A DNA stretch of 64,000 bases from Callorhinus ursinus (lineage: Eukaryota; Chordata; Mammalia; Carnivora; Otariidae). The notes beneath the pieces are model-generated. The model saw only the letters and a list, made by a program, of their open reading frames with translations. It was not told the DNA's origin and made no database searches. A program made the position numbers and the translations under genes. Each line of letters begins with the position of its first letter. Positions within the stretch are counted from its first letter, which is position 1. Positions 1 to 14,500 of this stretch are shown piece by piece. Location of the stretch: positions 2,360,000 to 2,423,999 of the forward strand of contig NW_020313140.1 of NCBI RefSeq assembly GCF_003265705.1, in the 5' to 3' direction.

Positions 1-429
1 GTGCCTATCATATGCCAAGCACCATGTGAGGTACTAGGGACAGAGAATACACCATAGCTTCTCTACAGCTCGGAGAACAGGAGAAAGAGGTTCTAGAGGC
101 AACCCTAAGTCAGCAGTTCCTACGATGTGAAATGAGGACTGTCAGGGGTTAAGACCCTTTGAAGACCCTTTAGGACACACCGTGTCAGTCCTTCCATCGT
201 GCCTATCATTAGTGGCCCACTATGCTATATGGCTTTCCCTGGTTCTCTCCCTGGCCACTGCTCCCACTCCCAGACAATGAGGTACCTGCCCTAAATCACA
301 ATCTAAAAAGAAGAACATGATTTTGGATGGAAAAGCCTATTTCCCCAGGAGTTTTAGAAGTTCCATGGGGGGAAGGGGGGTAATGAAAGAACTGTGTGTT
401 CCCTGCTGCTTCACAAAGAGTAGAAGGGG

Positions 430-644
430 GGATGCCTGGGTGGCTCAGTAGGTTGGGCGTCTCCCTTCGGCTCCGGTCATGATCCTGGAGTTCCTGGATT
501 GAGACCCACGTTGGGCTCCCTGCTCAGCGGGGAGTCTGTTTCTCCCTCTCTCTCTGCCCCTCATCCCGCTCATGCTCTCTCACGTGTGCGTGCACTCCCT
601 CTCTCTCTCAAATAAGTAAATAAAATCTTAAAAAAAATAAAACC
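430..644 (+). mobile_element. Can-SINE
   Basis: Full tRNA-like head, CT-rich middle and AATAAG/AATAAA A-tail, antisense to INTS3. Confidence 0.85.
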
Positions 645-649
645 ATTAG

Positions 650-825
650 GGGCATCTGGGTGGCTCAGTTGTTAAGAGTCTGCCTTCAGCTCAGGTCATG
701 ATCCCAGGGTCCTGGGATCAAGCCCCGCATCGGGCTCCCTGCTCAGTGAGAAGCCTGCTTCTCCCTCTGCTCTTGTGCCCGCTATCTCAAATAAATAAAT
801 AAAATCTTTAAAAAAAATAAAAATA
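650..825 (+). mobile_element. Can-SINE
   Basis: Immediately follows the previous copy head to tail; shortened middle. Confidence 0.85.
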
Positions 826-1135
826 ATGCTAAAAGAGATGACAAAAACTCTCCAATGTTGCTTCAATGTGCCAAAACGGGGAGCTATGTCCCCCAAGCAA
901 GTAGCTGTAAGGACTTTGGCACCCCTGCTGGAAAGCAAGGAACCACAGGAATAAGCAGAGGAGTTTAATTAATCCAACCAGGCAACATCCTGATTCCGGA
1001 AAAGTGCTCAAGCCACCTAATTAAAAGACTCTGGTCTTTTCCTTTCACAGAATGAACACAGTAGCCAAGGACAATGGGGAGGCCCTCCCCTACCTGCTGC
1101 CCGTTAATTCCAAGGCCTTAGAAACACCTGGGAAG

Positions 1136-1317
1136 GGACGCCTGGGTGGCTCAGATGGTTAAGCGTCTGCCTTCAGCTCAGGTCATGATCTCAGGGTCCT
1201 GGGATCGAGTCCCACATCGGGCTCCCTGCTCCTTGGGAGCCTGCTTCTCCCTCTGCCCACCCCCCCTGTCTCTCATGAATAAACAAATAAAATCTTTAAA
1301 AAAAAAAAAAAAGAAAT
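1136..1317 (+). mobile_element. Can-SINE
   Basis: Flanked by the target duplication AAACACCTGGGA. Confidence 0.88.
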
Positions 1318-2549
1318 AAACACCTGGGAGGGAGGGAGGGAGAGGCTGTAGAAGACAGTCTTAAATATCTAGGGACTCACTTGCACCAAAGGATTTGAGG
1401 TTTTGGAGGGTAGGAGAAAAGATAGGGCAGTTATCTGACACATGTACATGGAGACTGCTCTAACTGCCCAAATGAGGAAAATTCAGCTTTACCGCACAGG
1501 AAAAGGGGGTATTTGGCACCAGAAACAAAATGAGAAAAATCAGTTTTCAGGAAGACTGTGAGCAGAGGTGATCAATTATCTGAATCCTGGGATGGGATAA
1601 TGAAGAGAAAGAGAAAGTGAAACCATCCACCCAGGACACCAGAAAGGCAGCGACCCAGCAAGACGCTGCTGGGATCTCCCGGGCTATGCCGGTGGCAGTG
1701 GGGTGGCACCAGGAAGAAGTGCCCCAGCCCCAGCCGCAAGCTGTGCCCAACGCACTAGGTGGCGCTGCAAGGCACCTGACCCAGCCCCCAGCTTGGGCAG
1801 GGCCCAGGCAAGTGTGAATACGGGAGGTCTGTCCTTCTGAACCACAGGAAATATGGGCACTATTAGCCCTTCCAATCATCTGACTACTGTGGTGGCCTCG
1901 CACAGAAACAGAAGTCAAGCAACAGAAGAGCAAGGCCACTGGACGGAAGCCCCCCTTCTCTTTGTGAAGCTACAGGGAACACACAGAGAAGGCCTCACCC
2001 CAAACAAGTGCACATATGGTACAACCCTCATAAAATTTCTGGTCCTTTACTTTACTTTGATGGGAAAGGGAAGGAATTAGCCAGAAGTCCAATGTGCCCC
2101 CTTATGCCTTCTACCACTGCAGCCCCCCAACCCTGTGTGCAAACCTTGGCCTCCCACCGCACCCCCTGCCACTTCAGGACAGCGCTGTTTGGGTGGACAG
2201 CCTCGGAAGGGAGAAAAGGGGTACCTGCCAGGCAGGGGCGGGGCAGTTGGCTGGCCCCACTCTGCTGAGCTCATTCTCCCCCATCTCCCCCCAAAGATAA
2301 ACATTCCAAGGAGGTCTGGATCAAAAATAAACCCTTATCAGATGAAGCTAGTTTTTCCTGGGCTCTGAAATATTTTAGCAAAGGCCTTCCTTCCCACCCC
2401 TTCATCCCTTTGGGCCGGAGAGTGGCTTTAATTCCTTCACTTGCCTCTCCCTCCCCCACCTCACCGGGTCTAAGCCCAGGTGTTCTCAGGCCACCTATCA
2501 GTGCTCACACCCCGACACCCACACCTGCTCCTGTCAAGGCAGACTCTAC

Positions 2550-5500
2550 CTCTGCTCCGTCAAGATATCCAGGACACTTTCTGCCAACCAGATATTTTTT
2601 GCAGTAACATCTCCACCTGATTTCAAAGGGGGGGGAGAAAACAGAATGAGAATGGCTCTGATCATCAACTCAGCTAATCCAAAACATTTCTTCACCCATC
2701 CTGTTTCTCCTGTCATGGAGGTTCTGAGTGTTGGAAAAACTGCCTTCTGTTCAGTCAGGCTATAACGTTTCCCCTTTGTGTCCTCAGAGAAAGGAAGGTA
2801 AGTTCTAGATATTTCCAGAAACCAGAGCTGCTACTCTTCCATAGACTGGGGGTTGCAGTAGGTATACTCTGACCCTTGAAAGGGAATGTCTGAGAGACAT
2901 GAAGAACCCCTGGTTGGAAGAAAGGGTGACATCTCAAATAGGGCCTGAGGTGCAGATGACCAGTGACAGTGGCACTCCAGCACTGGGGTGCCCCAAATCC
3001 CAAGTCAGGCTCATGAAAGGCCAAGAGTTTCTTGCTTCCAGGTATCATGGTCTTCCATGCTTGCTATGGAACTTCCTGGGGCAGAAGTAACATGTGGCAA
3101 TGTCAGACCAAAGTCTGAGGATGAGAAGAGGAGACTGAGGACCAAACTGGGAAGGAAATGCCAGGAGGTAAAAGAGCCAGCACAACACTATGCCTGCTCT
3201 AGTCCTCATTTAAAAAGTCAGTGTTCACATAGTCAGATATCACACAGAGTAAGGTTTATGCACATCAAAACAGGAGCACCAGTGTTACAGAAATTCCTAA
3301 AGAGGAAGCAAAGAACCAATGGGAATGGTGAGGTAGAGAAGCAGAGTTAGTTTAAAACAAACACACGTGATCTTGGGAGTAAAAGAGGTAGCACAGGCAG
3401 GCCTCTTGGATATTTGGTGGCTCAGACAGATGTCACTGATGCGAAGGAGAGAACAAAACCTAAATGTCAGGGTCTCTTCTGTGACATAGTTCCTCCCTCA
3501 AACTGGTTCCCATCAGATGTCATAAATATTTGGAAGCAAGCGTTCAGAACACAGGGGTGGAGCCCAGGAAGATATCTGGGTTTCTGAAAGCATAATGTGA
3601 TGGGAACAAATTATCTGCCCTCATGTCTCTTCCCATTCCTTCCAGATCCTTCCTGATCCAACATGCCATGAAACCCCAGCGTGAGGACTGGCTAAAACAG
3701 GCCAACTATTCTACGTCAGGCCCTGAGTTTGGCAGGAAGGAAAACAAAGCAGACGTATTGCTTCAAAAGACCCCATGTGACTTTTCCATTTCTTTCAGCC
3801 AGAAGAGGCCTGTCTCAGAAGGAAAGAGTCGAGGCAACCCAGGAATTGAGACCCCCAGGCACTTAATCCTTCCCCATTGCCCGCATCTAGCCTTTGGGCT
3901 CCTCTCCTTTCTTCTTTATGCTCTTGCCATCACACTCACCGGCAATCTGCTTCATGAATGTCATGCAAACACCATCGGCTCCCAGAACCCCACTCTTCAC
4001 TAGTTCCCGTACCAACCACACCAACTAAAAGAGAGAGGAAAAGGTGGATGAAGAGAAGGGCCTCTCAATTTGAGGAAGGCGTGAATCCAACCACATTATA
4101 GTTTAGGTGTACAAAGGAAGAGGCGTGTTACCCCCAATTTCTCCTTCCCTTCCCTTTAGGAGAGAGAGTCCATTGCCTAGTATGTCTCTAAGCTGGATCT
4201 CTCTTTTCCTGGCCTTACCTGAGTACGGCAGGTATCCTGCAACTTCAGGTACTTCTCCATGAGTATCTGGTTGATCTTATTCAGGACAATATTCATGCCA
4301 TCACGACTCACCAGAGCCAAGTCCCGGTAACACTGTGAGAAGCAAGGTTTGTGAGCAACCAGCAGACTGAGGACAGGCTCCCCCCTTCCCCTTAAATTCC
4401 ACCCATGGGATTCAAATGGCAATGAAAGACCTTCCACAAGGCTCCTCCATCCCAAACCCAACCCTGGCCCTGTCACACAGGGTGGGGAGGAATGGAGCTA
4501 CTCTCTAAGAAGGCAGAAAAGCCTGCTAAGAAAGTCTCCTTGTTCCTCTACCTCCCTTCTTAAAAACTGCCCCACTGTTTCATGCCATAAGCTGAGCAAA
4601 ACCAGGTGGAGGCCATCTGCTTTTCATCTGCCAGGGAAAGGTCACTGCAGAATGGGTCTGGCTGAACAGACTATAAAGGACCCCAAAGAGGTTTTTAGAC
4701 CTGTATTGACTCAGCCAGATGAAGCAAAGGGCTAGGAACATTAGGGAAGGGGACTGGGGACCAGGGCCCCAGAAAGAAAGGGCAGGACAAAAGTGAACTT
4801 CCTTAACTGAACATCGTTCTTCTTTTCTCTGGGCTGCCCTTTGCTTTTGCTAAGCACTGAAAAAGGAGGGGTCCTTAAGCATACCCAACCCTGGAAGAGG
4901 TGAAGGCAGGCATGCCAATCTTCTCTGAGTGCTCTTGTCCCCTTCCCCGGAGAGTATGCTCATCCTGGCTCTCTAGAAACTAGAGTCCTGGAGGAATGCC
5001 TTAGGAGGCCACTGGCCTGCTGAGCTCCATGCTGTCAGGGTCTCAGCACAAAGGGTAAAAATTATGTGGGTATCAGCCCACCACCTCGAAAGCTAGTGGC
5101 ATCAACCATGGTGACACTTATGCTAAGTTAACATGCACTGGGGTTGTGCACCTGCTATTATATATATGGTTGCATTTGAATCCCACAACAACCCTCTGAA
5201 ACAGGTACCAGTAATTATTATCTTTATTCCTGCAGATGAAGAAACAGGTATAACCGGGCAAAGTAACTCGCCCCAGGTCACTGAAGAGACCGAGGAATGA
5301 CCAGAATCCAAGTCCCGTTCTAGATTCCATGCTCTTTTTTTTTTTAAAGATTTTATTTATTTGAGAGAGAGAGACACAGCGAGAGCGGGAACACAAGCAG
5401 GGGGAGTGGGAGAGGGAGAAGCAGGCTTCCCGCGGAGCAGGGAGCCTGATGCGGGGCTCGATCCCAGGACCCCGGGACCATGACCTGAGCCGAAGGCAGA

Positions 5501-8500
5501 CGTTTAATGACCGAGCCACCCAGGCACCCCAGATTGCACGCTCTTAACACCTCTTTACTAGCACTAGAAATAGCTACAAGGAGAAGAGGCTGCTGGGGAG
5601 GGGTGGGGACTGAAGGTGGCTTTGAGACGACCATATTCCTGAGCGCTTTCATCCTAAGTGTTTGGAAGAGAAGTGCTCCTACTCTCTGGCCTCCGTGTGA
5701 GGAGGAACTCCTGAGAGGTTAACTATTGTTACTTCCTCTTGCCTCTATTGCCCTAAGTCAAATGTTTGATCTGATAAAAACACCAACACTTAGAGATCCC
5801 TCACGTGCCATAAACTCTTCATACCCAAAGGAGGATTTGATTATCCTCTGACTCCATTTGAGATCAAAAAGTATAAGCAAGGGAATAAGGAATGTATAAA
5901 GGTACCAGTGAACTACTGCCAACAAGCCAGTCAGTAAATGGTGGGTCAGCCCTGGAGCCTCCCCTGGAGGTATGACTTACAGGATGGGCAGAAAACAGGA
6001 GGGAGGCAGAGACAGAAGGAAAATCTGTCAGGACAAAGACAGAGACCAGACTCACCGGAGAGGAGCCCTGTCTGTTCAATCAAAAGCAGAAATGCAGAAA
6101 TAGACCCAGGACAGGGAAGGAGGACAAGTCTCCCAGGAGACACAGGGAACAGATGAAGAGAGCAGAAACCGTCTGCCTAATTCCACGCGCCATGTGGGAC
6201 TTATCAACCACACTGCTGCTAACATGTGCAGTTGAGCACCAGGGCACCCCATCCTGATGCTGCCAGTTGCCTCACCAACCTCTGTGCCATTTTTCTGATG
6301 GGCTTGAAAGAGAAGCAGATGGGAAAAAACAAAACAAAACAAAACAAACTCAGTGGGGAACACAGAAGAGAAGCAGAGAGTCTCAAAAGAAAGGATAGGT
6401 GGCCGGATGGCAGGGAGGTAGCGCTTCTGCCCCAACTGCTGGGCCTATGCAGCCTCCAAGCCACCTTCGTGAGCAACAACCGCCAAGACCTGAGGCCTTG
6501 CCTCTTCAAAAGGAACCTTCTCACTGATGCTAGACCTTTTCCTGTCACCTCTCTCTACTAACTGCTAGAGCCTGCCTACTCAGCCTCCTACAGCCCCACA
6601 GGCCCTGAAACTGGCCTGCTCCCACTTATTCAGCTCAGACATCAAATAAGAAATAAACAAACTCAAAAACTATAAACGTAAGAGCTGCCCAGACAGATGA
6701 ACGTTAAGAAGGTACAACCAGAACAAAACCCACCCCACGCATATTCCACTCTCCACCAAAACCCAGCCTGCTTTGTCCTTCCCTGAATGCTCTTGTTCAA
6801 CCTGCTCTTGCTGCACCAAGAAGTCCCAGAGAGCTGGCCCTAACATCTGAACCTGCCCGCAGCCCAGACTGGGCTCTTTAGCTCCTGCTTCCCCAGAGCA
6901 GGTTTGTAATGTGCTCAAGACTGTTTCCACTACCACCCTCTCCACCACCCCTGCTCCCATCTCCTGGCCTGACAAGATCTAGGAACCAGATCTCCACTCC
7001 ATCCTGAGGTTTCTGGTCCAGAGACGGAGTCAACCCCAAACAAACCCTTAGAAAACACTCCCCCTGTTTTAAGCTGAAGCCTAAAACAATGCATCAGAAT
7101 CAGTCCTCACCAGGAACTCCTACCTGAAACTTCTGCAGCACAGAAGCATTTCACAAGATAATCACCCTTTTAGGGAAAAGGATCAAAGCACCTCAGAGAC
7201 ATGTCACTAAATCTTCCCATACCCTGACCTGGCTCAAAGTCTCTCAATGAGTTACCACCTGCCAGCTCCTCAGTTGCTTAAACTTCAGTTGTCTTCCGAA
7301 CCCCCAACTCCACTGCTTTGTCTGAAGAGCCCTGATAGGCGCCTGTCGGCCTCATATACTCCAGGGAGGGGATTTACTTGGAAACAGCTAGCGTGTGAAC
7401 ACAACCCTGGTGCAGCTGTCAACCAGCTATGAGGTCCAAGGCAAGGAAGGGCCTGGGCCACCCTCATGGGGCTATCCCAGGGCAAGAAGACCAAGTGCTC
7501 TAGTACCTTGTCATGTCTGGATGGCCAAATTCATGACTTAATAAGCATTTATGATGCAGAGTGCTATGGCCTTTCACTGCCAGGCTAGACAAAGACCTAG
7601 AAATACCACACATACCTGTCCCTTCACAAAGTTTACTGATTTACCCTAGCTGATGCAGATCCCACCTGAAACAAACAAAACCAGCAGACTGGACAAATTT
7701 GCCCTGAGGTGACTACACGAGATTTTAACTGTATTTATAAAAACCTACACAAGAGAAAACAAAACCTTAATCCCAACCCGTCCACCCCTGTCTTTGCCAA
7801 CAATTTCTCTTAAATGGAGTGGCTAGACTGGGTCATATTACTGTTTAACAGCACCAAATTGGAGACATTCATTTGTCTTCAAGGATCTCAGTGATAAATC
7901 CAGTATGAAAATGAAATGCCAAGTTAACGCAACAAGGTCCCAGCCCAGAAATGGCCTGGGACACCAAGGACCTGTGAATACTTGCTGTTCCACCACCTAC
8001 CCTCATCCTAGACACTACTCCAGTTGGCATCAGAGGAATACAAACACATCAGGTTGCCATGCCCATAGATCCTTCCCCTGAGGTTAATTCAAGCAGCTAT
8101 GCCAGGCGGGCATGGGTATCTTGTCCTTGTCCCTGGGGATGATTTTCTTTGGTGCTCCCTGAACAAATGATAGTATCTCTGACCTCCAGTTATCTTATAG
8201 GTAAACTGGGAGCAGTTTGGAAAGAGGGGACAAAGCCACCAACCTTTTGAGAGGATTAAATGAGATCTTGTCTGGATAGAGCCCAACACAGTGCTGGGCA
8301 CCAAGCATGTGTGTTTCCTTCCATACTTGTTCAAGGAAGGGCCAATAAGAACACTGAATTTCCCCACTCCAAGCTCCTCTCTGTTAGTGTCATATAGTTA
8401 ATGCCAGATACCAGACATACACTTCTAAACCATCGCCCCAAGACTCCAAGGACACAGAACTGCTGGAAAAAGGAAATCTGGAGAGGTAAAAGACAGAATT

Positions 8501-11500
8501 TTACTGCTTTATTATGCAAAGAATGGAATCCAAACAGATCATCCTTCCCAATCCCTCACCCCAGGCAAGGATCCCACTTTAATCATTCCACATAAAGGAC
8601 ACTCTCCTGGCTGTGAAGACCCCAGACTAGTTTTTACACAGTATTCCTGAGGAAGTCTGGCTCCAGTGGGTTCCAGGGTTCTCTTGGTCACTACATTATT
8701 GCTGCATCAATCATCAACATTAAGCTGTTAAATCCTATGTGCTACAATGTTAAGGCTACCTTCTATTCACCTGCCAATGATTGAGAACCTACAAACTACA
8801 GGTCATGCTCTTCTGGGTAAGAACTCTCAATGGACTTGGTTGTAACTTGTTCTCTTCTCTGGATTAAATCCTGACTCTCATAACCTTGACCCATCAATCT
8901 ACAATGTACAACTCTTCAAATGCTTTTCCATTCTCACAAATGCTTTTCTTGCCCTTTAGCTTCAGAATCTAGATAGAGAAAGGATCTAAGTCAGAGAATG
9001 ACCAATTCATTGAGAATAAAAAGGGAGTTGTAAGCGTATCTGGACAACAAGGTGATCCAGTTCTGGTCAACGGGTTTGGCACTATGCCAGCTAACCCTTA
9101 AGTTCCACCATATCCTCAGACTATCTGAGGGGAGTTGTGGGTCCAGAGCAGGGAGTCTTACCTTCTGGGCTTGGGCAGGTTCAGTAAGGACAAGGGTGAA
9201 GAGGCCCAGGCAGATTTCCTCATGCTGGGGGGGGCCTTTGCATACCTGGGAAATGAGGAAGGAAGAAAACTAGTTGTCACTCATAGGAGGAAAGTTCTTG
9301 AGCAGTTTCTCCCAGAAAACTTGGGACTCCTGAATAACCTGCAAAGGAGAATCATTAACTCTTCTATCTGATGATCTCCTTTTCCTAAGTGATGAAGCAT
9401 CTGTTTCAGGAGAGAAGTGGGGAAAGAACAGACCCTACTGTTTTCTCCAAGGCTTGATGCAGGCTGAAAGCAGAAAATGTAAAGAGTGTTTATTTTTTTT
9501 TAAAGATTTTATTTATTTATTTGACAGAGAGAGAGCACAAGCAGAGGGAGTGGCAAGCAGGCAGAGGGAGAGGGGGACACAGGTTCCCCGAGGAGCCAGG
9601 AGCCCGACGCGAGACTTGATTCCAGGTCCCTGGGATCATGACCTGAGCCGAGGGCAGCCGCCCAACTGACTGAGCCACCCAGGCGCACCTAAAGAGTGTT
9701 TAAAATGGAAAAAAAGGGGCAACTGCTGGCTAAGTCAGTGGAGTGTGCAACTCTTGATCTTGGGGTTGTGGGTTTGAGCTCCACATCAGGTGTAGATATT
9801 ACTTAAAAATAAAATCTTTGGGGGACGCCTGGATGGCTCAGTCAGTTAAGTGTCTGCTTTCGGTTCAGGTCACAATCCAGGGTCCTGCAATGGAGTCCTG
9901 CATCAGGCTCCCTCCTCAGCGGGGAGCCTGCCTCTCCCTCTGACTGCCATTCCCCTGCTTGTACTCTCTCTCTCTGACAAATAAATAAATAAAATGTTTT
10001 AAAATAAAGTAAAATCTAATCTTTGGGATGCCTGGGTGGCTCAGTCGGTTAAACGTTATGCCTTCGGCTCAGGTCATGATCTCAGGGTCCTGGGATCGAG
10101 TCCTGCATCGGGCTCCTTGCCCAGCAGGGAGCCTGCTTTTCCCTCTGCCCCTCCCCTTGCTTGTGTGCACTCTCTCTTTCTCTAACAAACAAATAAATAA
10201 AAATCCTTAAAAATAAATAAAATGAATAAAATAAAATCTTTAAGGGCGCCTGGGTGGCTCAGCCAGTTGAGCATCCCACTCTTGGTTTTGGCTCAGGTCA
10301 CGATCTCATGGGTCCTGAAATCAAGCCGCATCAGGTTCCATGCTTAGGGGGGAGTTTGCTTGAAAGATTCCCTCTCTCTGTCCTTCCCCCCACTCAAGTG
10401 TGTGCACACTTTCTTTCTCTCTCAAAATAAATAAATAAATCTTCAGAGAAAACTTTAAAAAAAAATAATAAAGCAGAAAAAAAACCTCACTGTACCACTT
10501 TTACCAGACCTTAATAGCCTTCAGGAGGGAGGAAGCTGCAGAGCCATTCATGGGATAATAAGCATACATTTCAAGTCAAGACTTTGGGCAAATCACTGAA
10601 TCTGTGGTATTTGTAAGGTGAAGACACAATAAAAATAATATACTACTAATAAAAAGAAAATACTAAACATTCACTATGTGCCTGGAATTACTCTAAGACC
10701 TTTACATGTACTGGGATGCCTGGGTGGCTCAGTCAGTTAAGTGTCTGCCTTTGGCTCAGGTCATGATCCCAGGGTCCTGGGATGGAGTCCCACACTGGGC
10801 TCCTTGCTCAGCAGGAAGCCTGCTTCTCCCTCTCCCTCTGCCTACCACTCTCCCTGCCTGTGCTTGCTCTCTGACAAATGAATACATAAAATCTTAAAAA
10901 AAAAAAAAAAAAAAAAAAGACCTTTACATGTACTACTGAAAATCCTTTCAATCTCACAGATCAGGAAATATAAAGGATCATGGGGCATATGGCTGGTTCA
11001 GTCAGTTGAGCATCCCACTCTTGATTTTGGCTCTGACTCTTGATTTGGTCCTGATCTCAGGGTTGTGAGACAGAGTCCCGGCATCAGGCTCTGTGCTGGG
11101 CATGGAGCCTGCTTAGGATTCTCTCTCCCTCGCCCTCTGCCCCTCCCTCCCTCCCTCCCTCCCTCCAAAAAAAAAAAAAAAGGAAATGAAATGTAAAGGA
11201 TCAAATATGTGAGAATAATTTGCAAAGAAAAAAGTCACTACAGAACTAAGAGTTATTTTTAAAAGTTGTGACTTAAAGACACCTAAGCTCCAAGAGCTGG
11301 ATTCCCACAGTGAGACAGAGAGAGGAGCTGGGAAGTCTGGTTCAGGGAGCCAAGATACTCACTTCAGTCCCCTAATTCCCAGCCACTTAAGTCCTATCTT
11401 TTGGATCACATCTCAACACTTCCAAAGCAACAGAAATGGATGAGGGAGATCATTATACTCACGTGAGCATTGAGGGCATCATTGGCCTCCCTCTCTGAGA

Positions 11501-14500
11501 CACCAGTAGTCATCGATGTCACAATGCTCATGCATCTTTCTAACCTCTGTAAAGTGTTGAGAAAAAGTTCAGAGTGTGTCACACCACCACCTTCAAAGTA
11601 TTTCTGACCCCAAAAAGGTTTTCAAGAAATTTAAACCTCATCATACCTCTAGATCTAACTACCAGTTTACAAGTAAAGTTATACAAGGATATAACCAGCT
11701 AAGTCCAGAGGGTGGAAACCGTGACACGTAACCTGATTCTTTAACATACAAATTGCAAGGGAAAAAAGCAGGGAGGGGGAACCCATATATTAAAAGAGGC
11801 TTAAGACTATAATTATAGCCCATGGGGTGGGGGGATGCTCAGTCATTAGAGTATTCGACTCTTGATCTCGGGGGTCATAAATTCAAGCCCCATGTTTGGT
11901 GTAGAGCTTAGTGGGGAAAAAAAAAGAAAGAGGGGCACCTGGGTGGCTCAATCGTTAGGCTTCTGCCTTCGACTCAGGTCATGATCCCAGGGTCCTGGGA
12001 TCGAGCCCCGCATCGGGCTCCCTGCTCAGCGGGAAGCCTGCTTCTCCCTCTCCCACTCCCCCTGCTTGTGGAACACAAGAGAGGGAACCTCTCTCTCTGT
12101 CTCTGTCAAATAGATAAATAAAATCTTTAAAAAAAAATTTAAAAAAGATGTTAAACCCATTGAATAAAATAAGAATCCATGCTAAAACACACACATATTA
12201 TAAATAATGAAGAAGGGAAAGCTCTCCCTTATAGTGGAATGCCAACCAATAAATGCATAAGGAACAACAGGACCAAAAATGATTCCGGCAATCATCATCA
12301 GTGGACACTAAACCAGAGGTGAAACTGCACAAGAGGATATTTATGTGGGTTCAAAATACTTAATTACAAAGGGAAAAGAAATTCTGGAGGATACCACCTT
12401 AATCAAGTAATCAAAATTAATAACCTCAAAAGGAGACAAACTGACTCCTGACACTACATGCCTCAACAGGGTGCAATGAAAAGGCTGTAACAGTACTTGT
12501 ATGGTTTTCTGGCCCCAAAATGAGTAATTTCAATCTAATCATGGAAGAAATTTCAGACAACCCAATTTGAGAGATACTCTACAAAATAACTGACCTGTCC
12601 AAAGTGTTTAAGTTCATAAAAGACAAAGAAAGATTAAGAATCTGCTTCAGGTTTAAAGAGAGAGTGCACCTAAACTCAACTTGTGATCCTGGACTGCTAT
12701 ATGGACATTATTGGGACAACTGGTAAAATCTGAGTATGTTCTGTAACAGAAGCATACTGATGTTAAATGTTCCAATCCTGACAACAGAGCAGTAGTTATG
12801 TAACCGAAGATCTTTGTTCTTAGGAAATACACAATGAAGTACTTATTTATTTATTGAAGATTTTATTTATTTATTTGACAGAGAGAGAGCGAGAGCAGGA
12901 ACACAAGCAGGGAGAGTGGGAGCGGGAGAAGCAGGCTTCCCACCGAGCAGGGAGCCCGATGCCGGGCTCGATCCCAGGACCCTGGGATCACGACCTGAGC
13001 CGCAGGCAGACACCCAACCATCTGAGCTACCCAGGTGCCCCCACATTGAAGTATTTAAACCCTCATGGCTGCCACTTACTGTCAAAAGGTTAAAACAAAA
13101 TGTGTACAGAGAAATAACGCTAATAACTGGTGAATCTGGGTGGAGAGTATATGAGAGTACTATGTATTATAATATTTCTCTAAGCTTGAAATCATTTTAA
13201 AATAAAAAGCTGTTAAAAATTTTAAAGAAACAGGGGCGCCTGGATGGCTCAGTCGTTAGGTGTCTGCCTCCGGCTCGGGTCGTGGTCCCAGGGTCCTGGA
13301 ATCGAGCCCCGCGTCTGGCTCCCCGCTCCGCGGGAGGCCTGCTTCTCCCTCTCCCACTCCCCCTGCTTGTGTTCCGTCTCCCACTGTGTCTCTCTCTGTC
13401 AAATAAATAAAATCTTAAAAAAAAAAAAATTTAAAGAAACATTGAGGCACCCGGGTGGCTCAGTGGGTTAAGTGTCTGCCTTCAGCTCAGGTCATGATCT
13501 CAGGGCCCTGGGATGGAGCCCCGCATCGGGCTCCCTGCTCACTGGGGAGTCTGCTTCTCCCTCTTCTTCTCCCTCTGCCCCTAACCCCACTTGTGCTCTC
13601 AATGAATAAAATCTTTTTTTAAAAAATTAAAGAAACATAACGGGGTGCCTGGGTGGCACAGTTGGTTGAGCATCCGACTCTTGGTTTCAGCTCATGATCT
13701 CAGGTTGTAGGATTGAGCCCCACTTGGGCTCCCTGCTCAGCGGGGAGCCTGTTTCTCCCTCTCCCTCTGCTGCTCCCCCTAATTGTGCTCTCTTGCTCTG
13801 TCAAATAAATAAAATCTTAAAAAAAATGTCCCCCAAAAAAGTTAAAAACAAATTTGAAAAAATGAGTATGAGGAAAGAAAAGGAGAACAAAAGGCCAAAC
13901 TGCCTGAGCCTCTGGACAAAGGTGGGGACAACTGCATTAAAGTCCACCCAAGGGGCGTCTGGGTAGCTCAGTCGTTAAGCGTCTGCCTTCGGCTCAGGTC
14001 ATGGTCCCAGGGTCCTGGGATCGAGTTCCGCATCGGGCTCCCCGCTCCGCGGGAAGCCTGCTTCTCCCTCTCCCACTCTCCCTGCTTGTGTTCCCTCTCT
14101 CGCTGTGTCCCTCTGTCAAATAAATAAAATCTTTAAAAAAAAAAAAAAAAAAAGAGGTGTAGGAATGAAAGATAATCCTGTGTCTCCCTTCACCATCATC
14201 CTAAGGTTGCCTATATCCATCCCTGACCAAGAGTGTACGGTGGCACAGAGAACTGTGTTAAGGCAAGGAGCTCCCACAGTCACAAAACTCTGACCTACAT
14301 TAGGCCCAAAGCCATTCAGATTTGAAGGTATTACAACTTGACTGCCCATCAGGTCTGACTAGCCTCCAAATTAGGTCACATAGCACACTGAGCCTTAACA
14401 GCACCTGTGTACTTGTGAAAAGGAGCTGTGAGATCACATGAAAGCTGAGCTGTGAGATCCAGCACTACCTAGTCCAGCTCCCACATGAGCAGAAGGAAGG

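Larger units (their letters stand above)
1..2549 (-). other. INTS3 intron 6 (partial), left edge of window
   Basis: This is the part of the intron after INTS3 coding exon 6 that lies in the window. I searched it for the next exon (expected to begin with codons for EWVLKSSILIAMAVY) and did not find it, so that exon is probably outside. It holds three Can-SINEs and otherwise unique-looking sequence. A short G/C-rich stretch at about 1617-1817 is open on both strands but matches nothing I recognise. Confidence 0.7.
4333..9161 (-). other. INTS3 intron 3
   Basis: A 4.8-kb intron with one full minus-strand SINE (5334-5529) inserted beside a MIR-like element, a second MIR-like piece near 8195-8312, and otherwise unremarkable old intronic sequence. 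Several short open frames here (for example 6076-6561) have no family resemblance and are not supported as genes. Confidence 0.6.

Noticed and set aside
1547..1939. 130-residue minus-strand open frame in the left INTS3 intron
   Set aside because: No recognisable domain, overlapping frames on the other strand, no splice signals tying it to INTS3.
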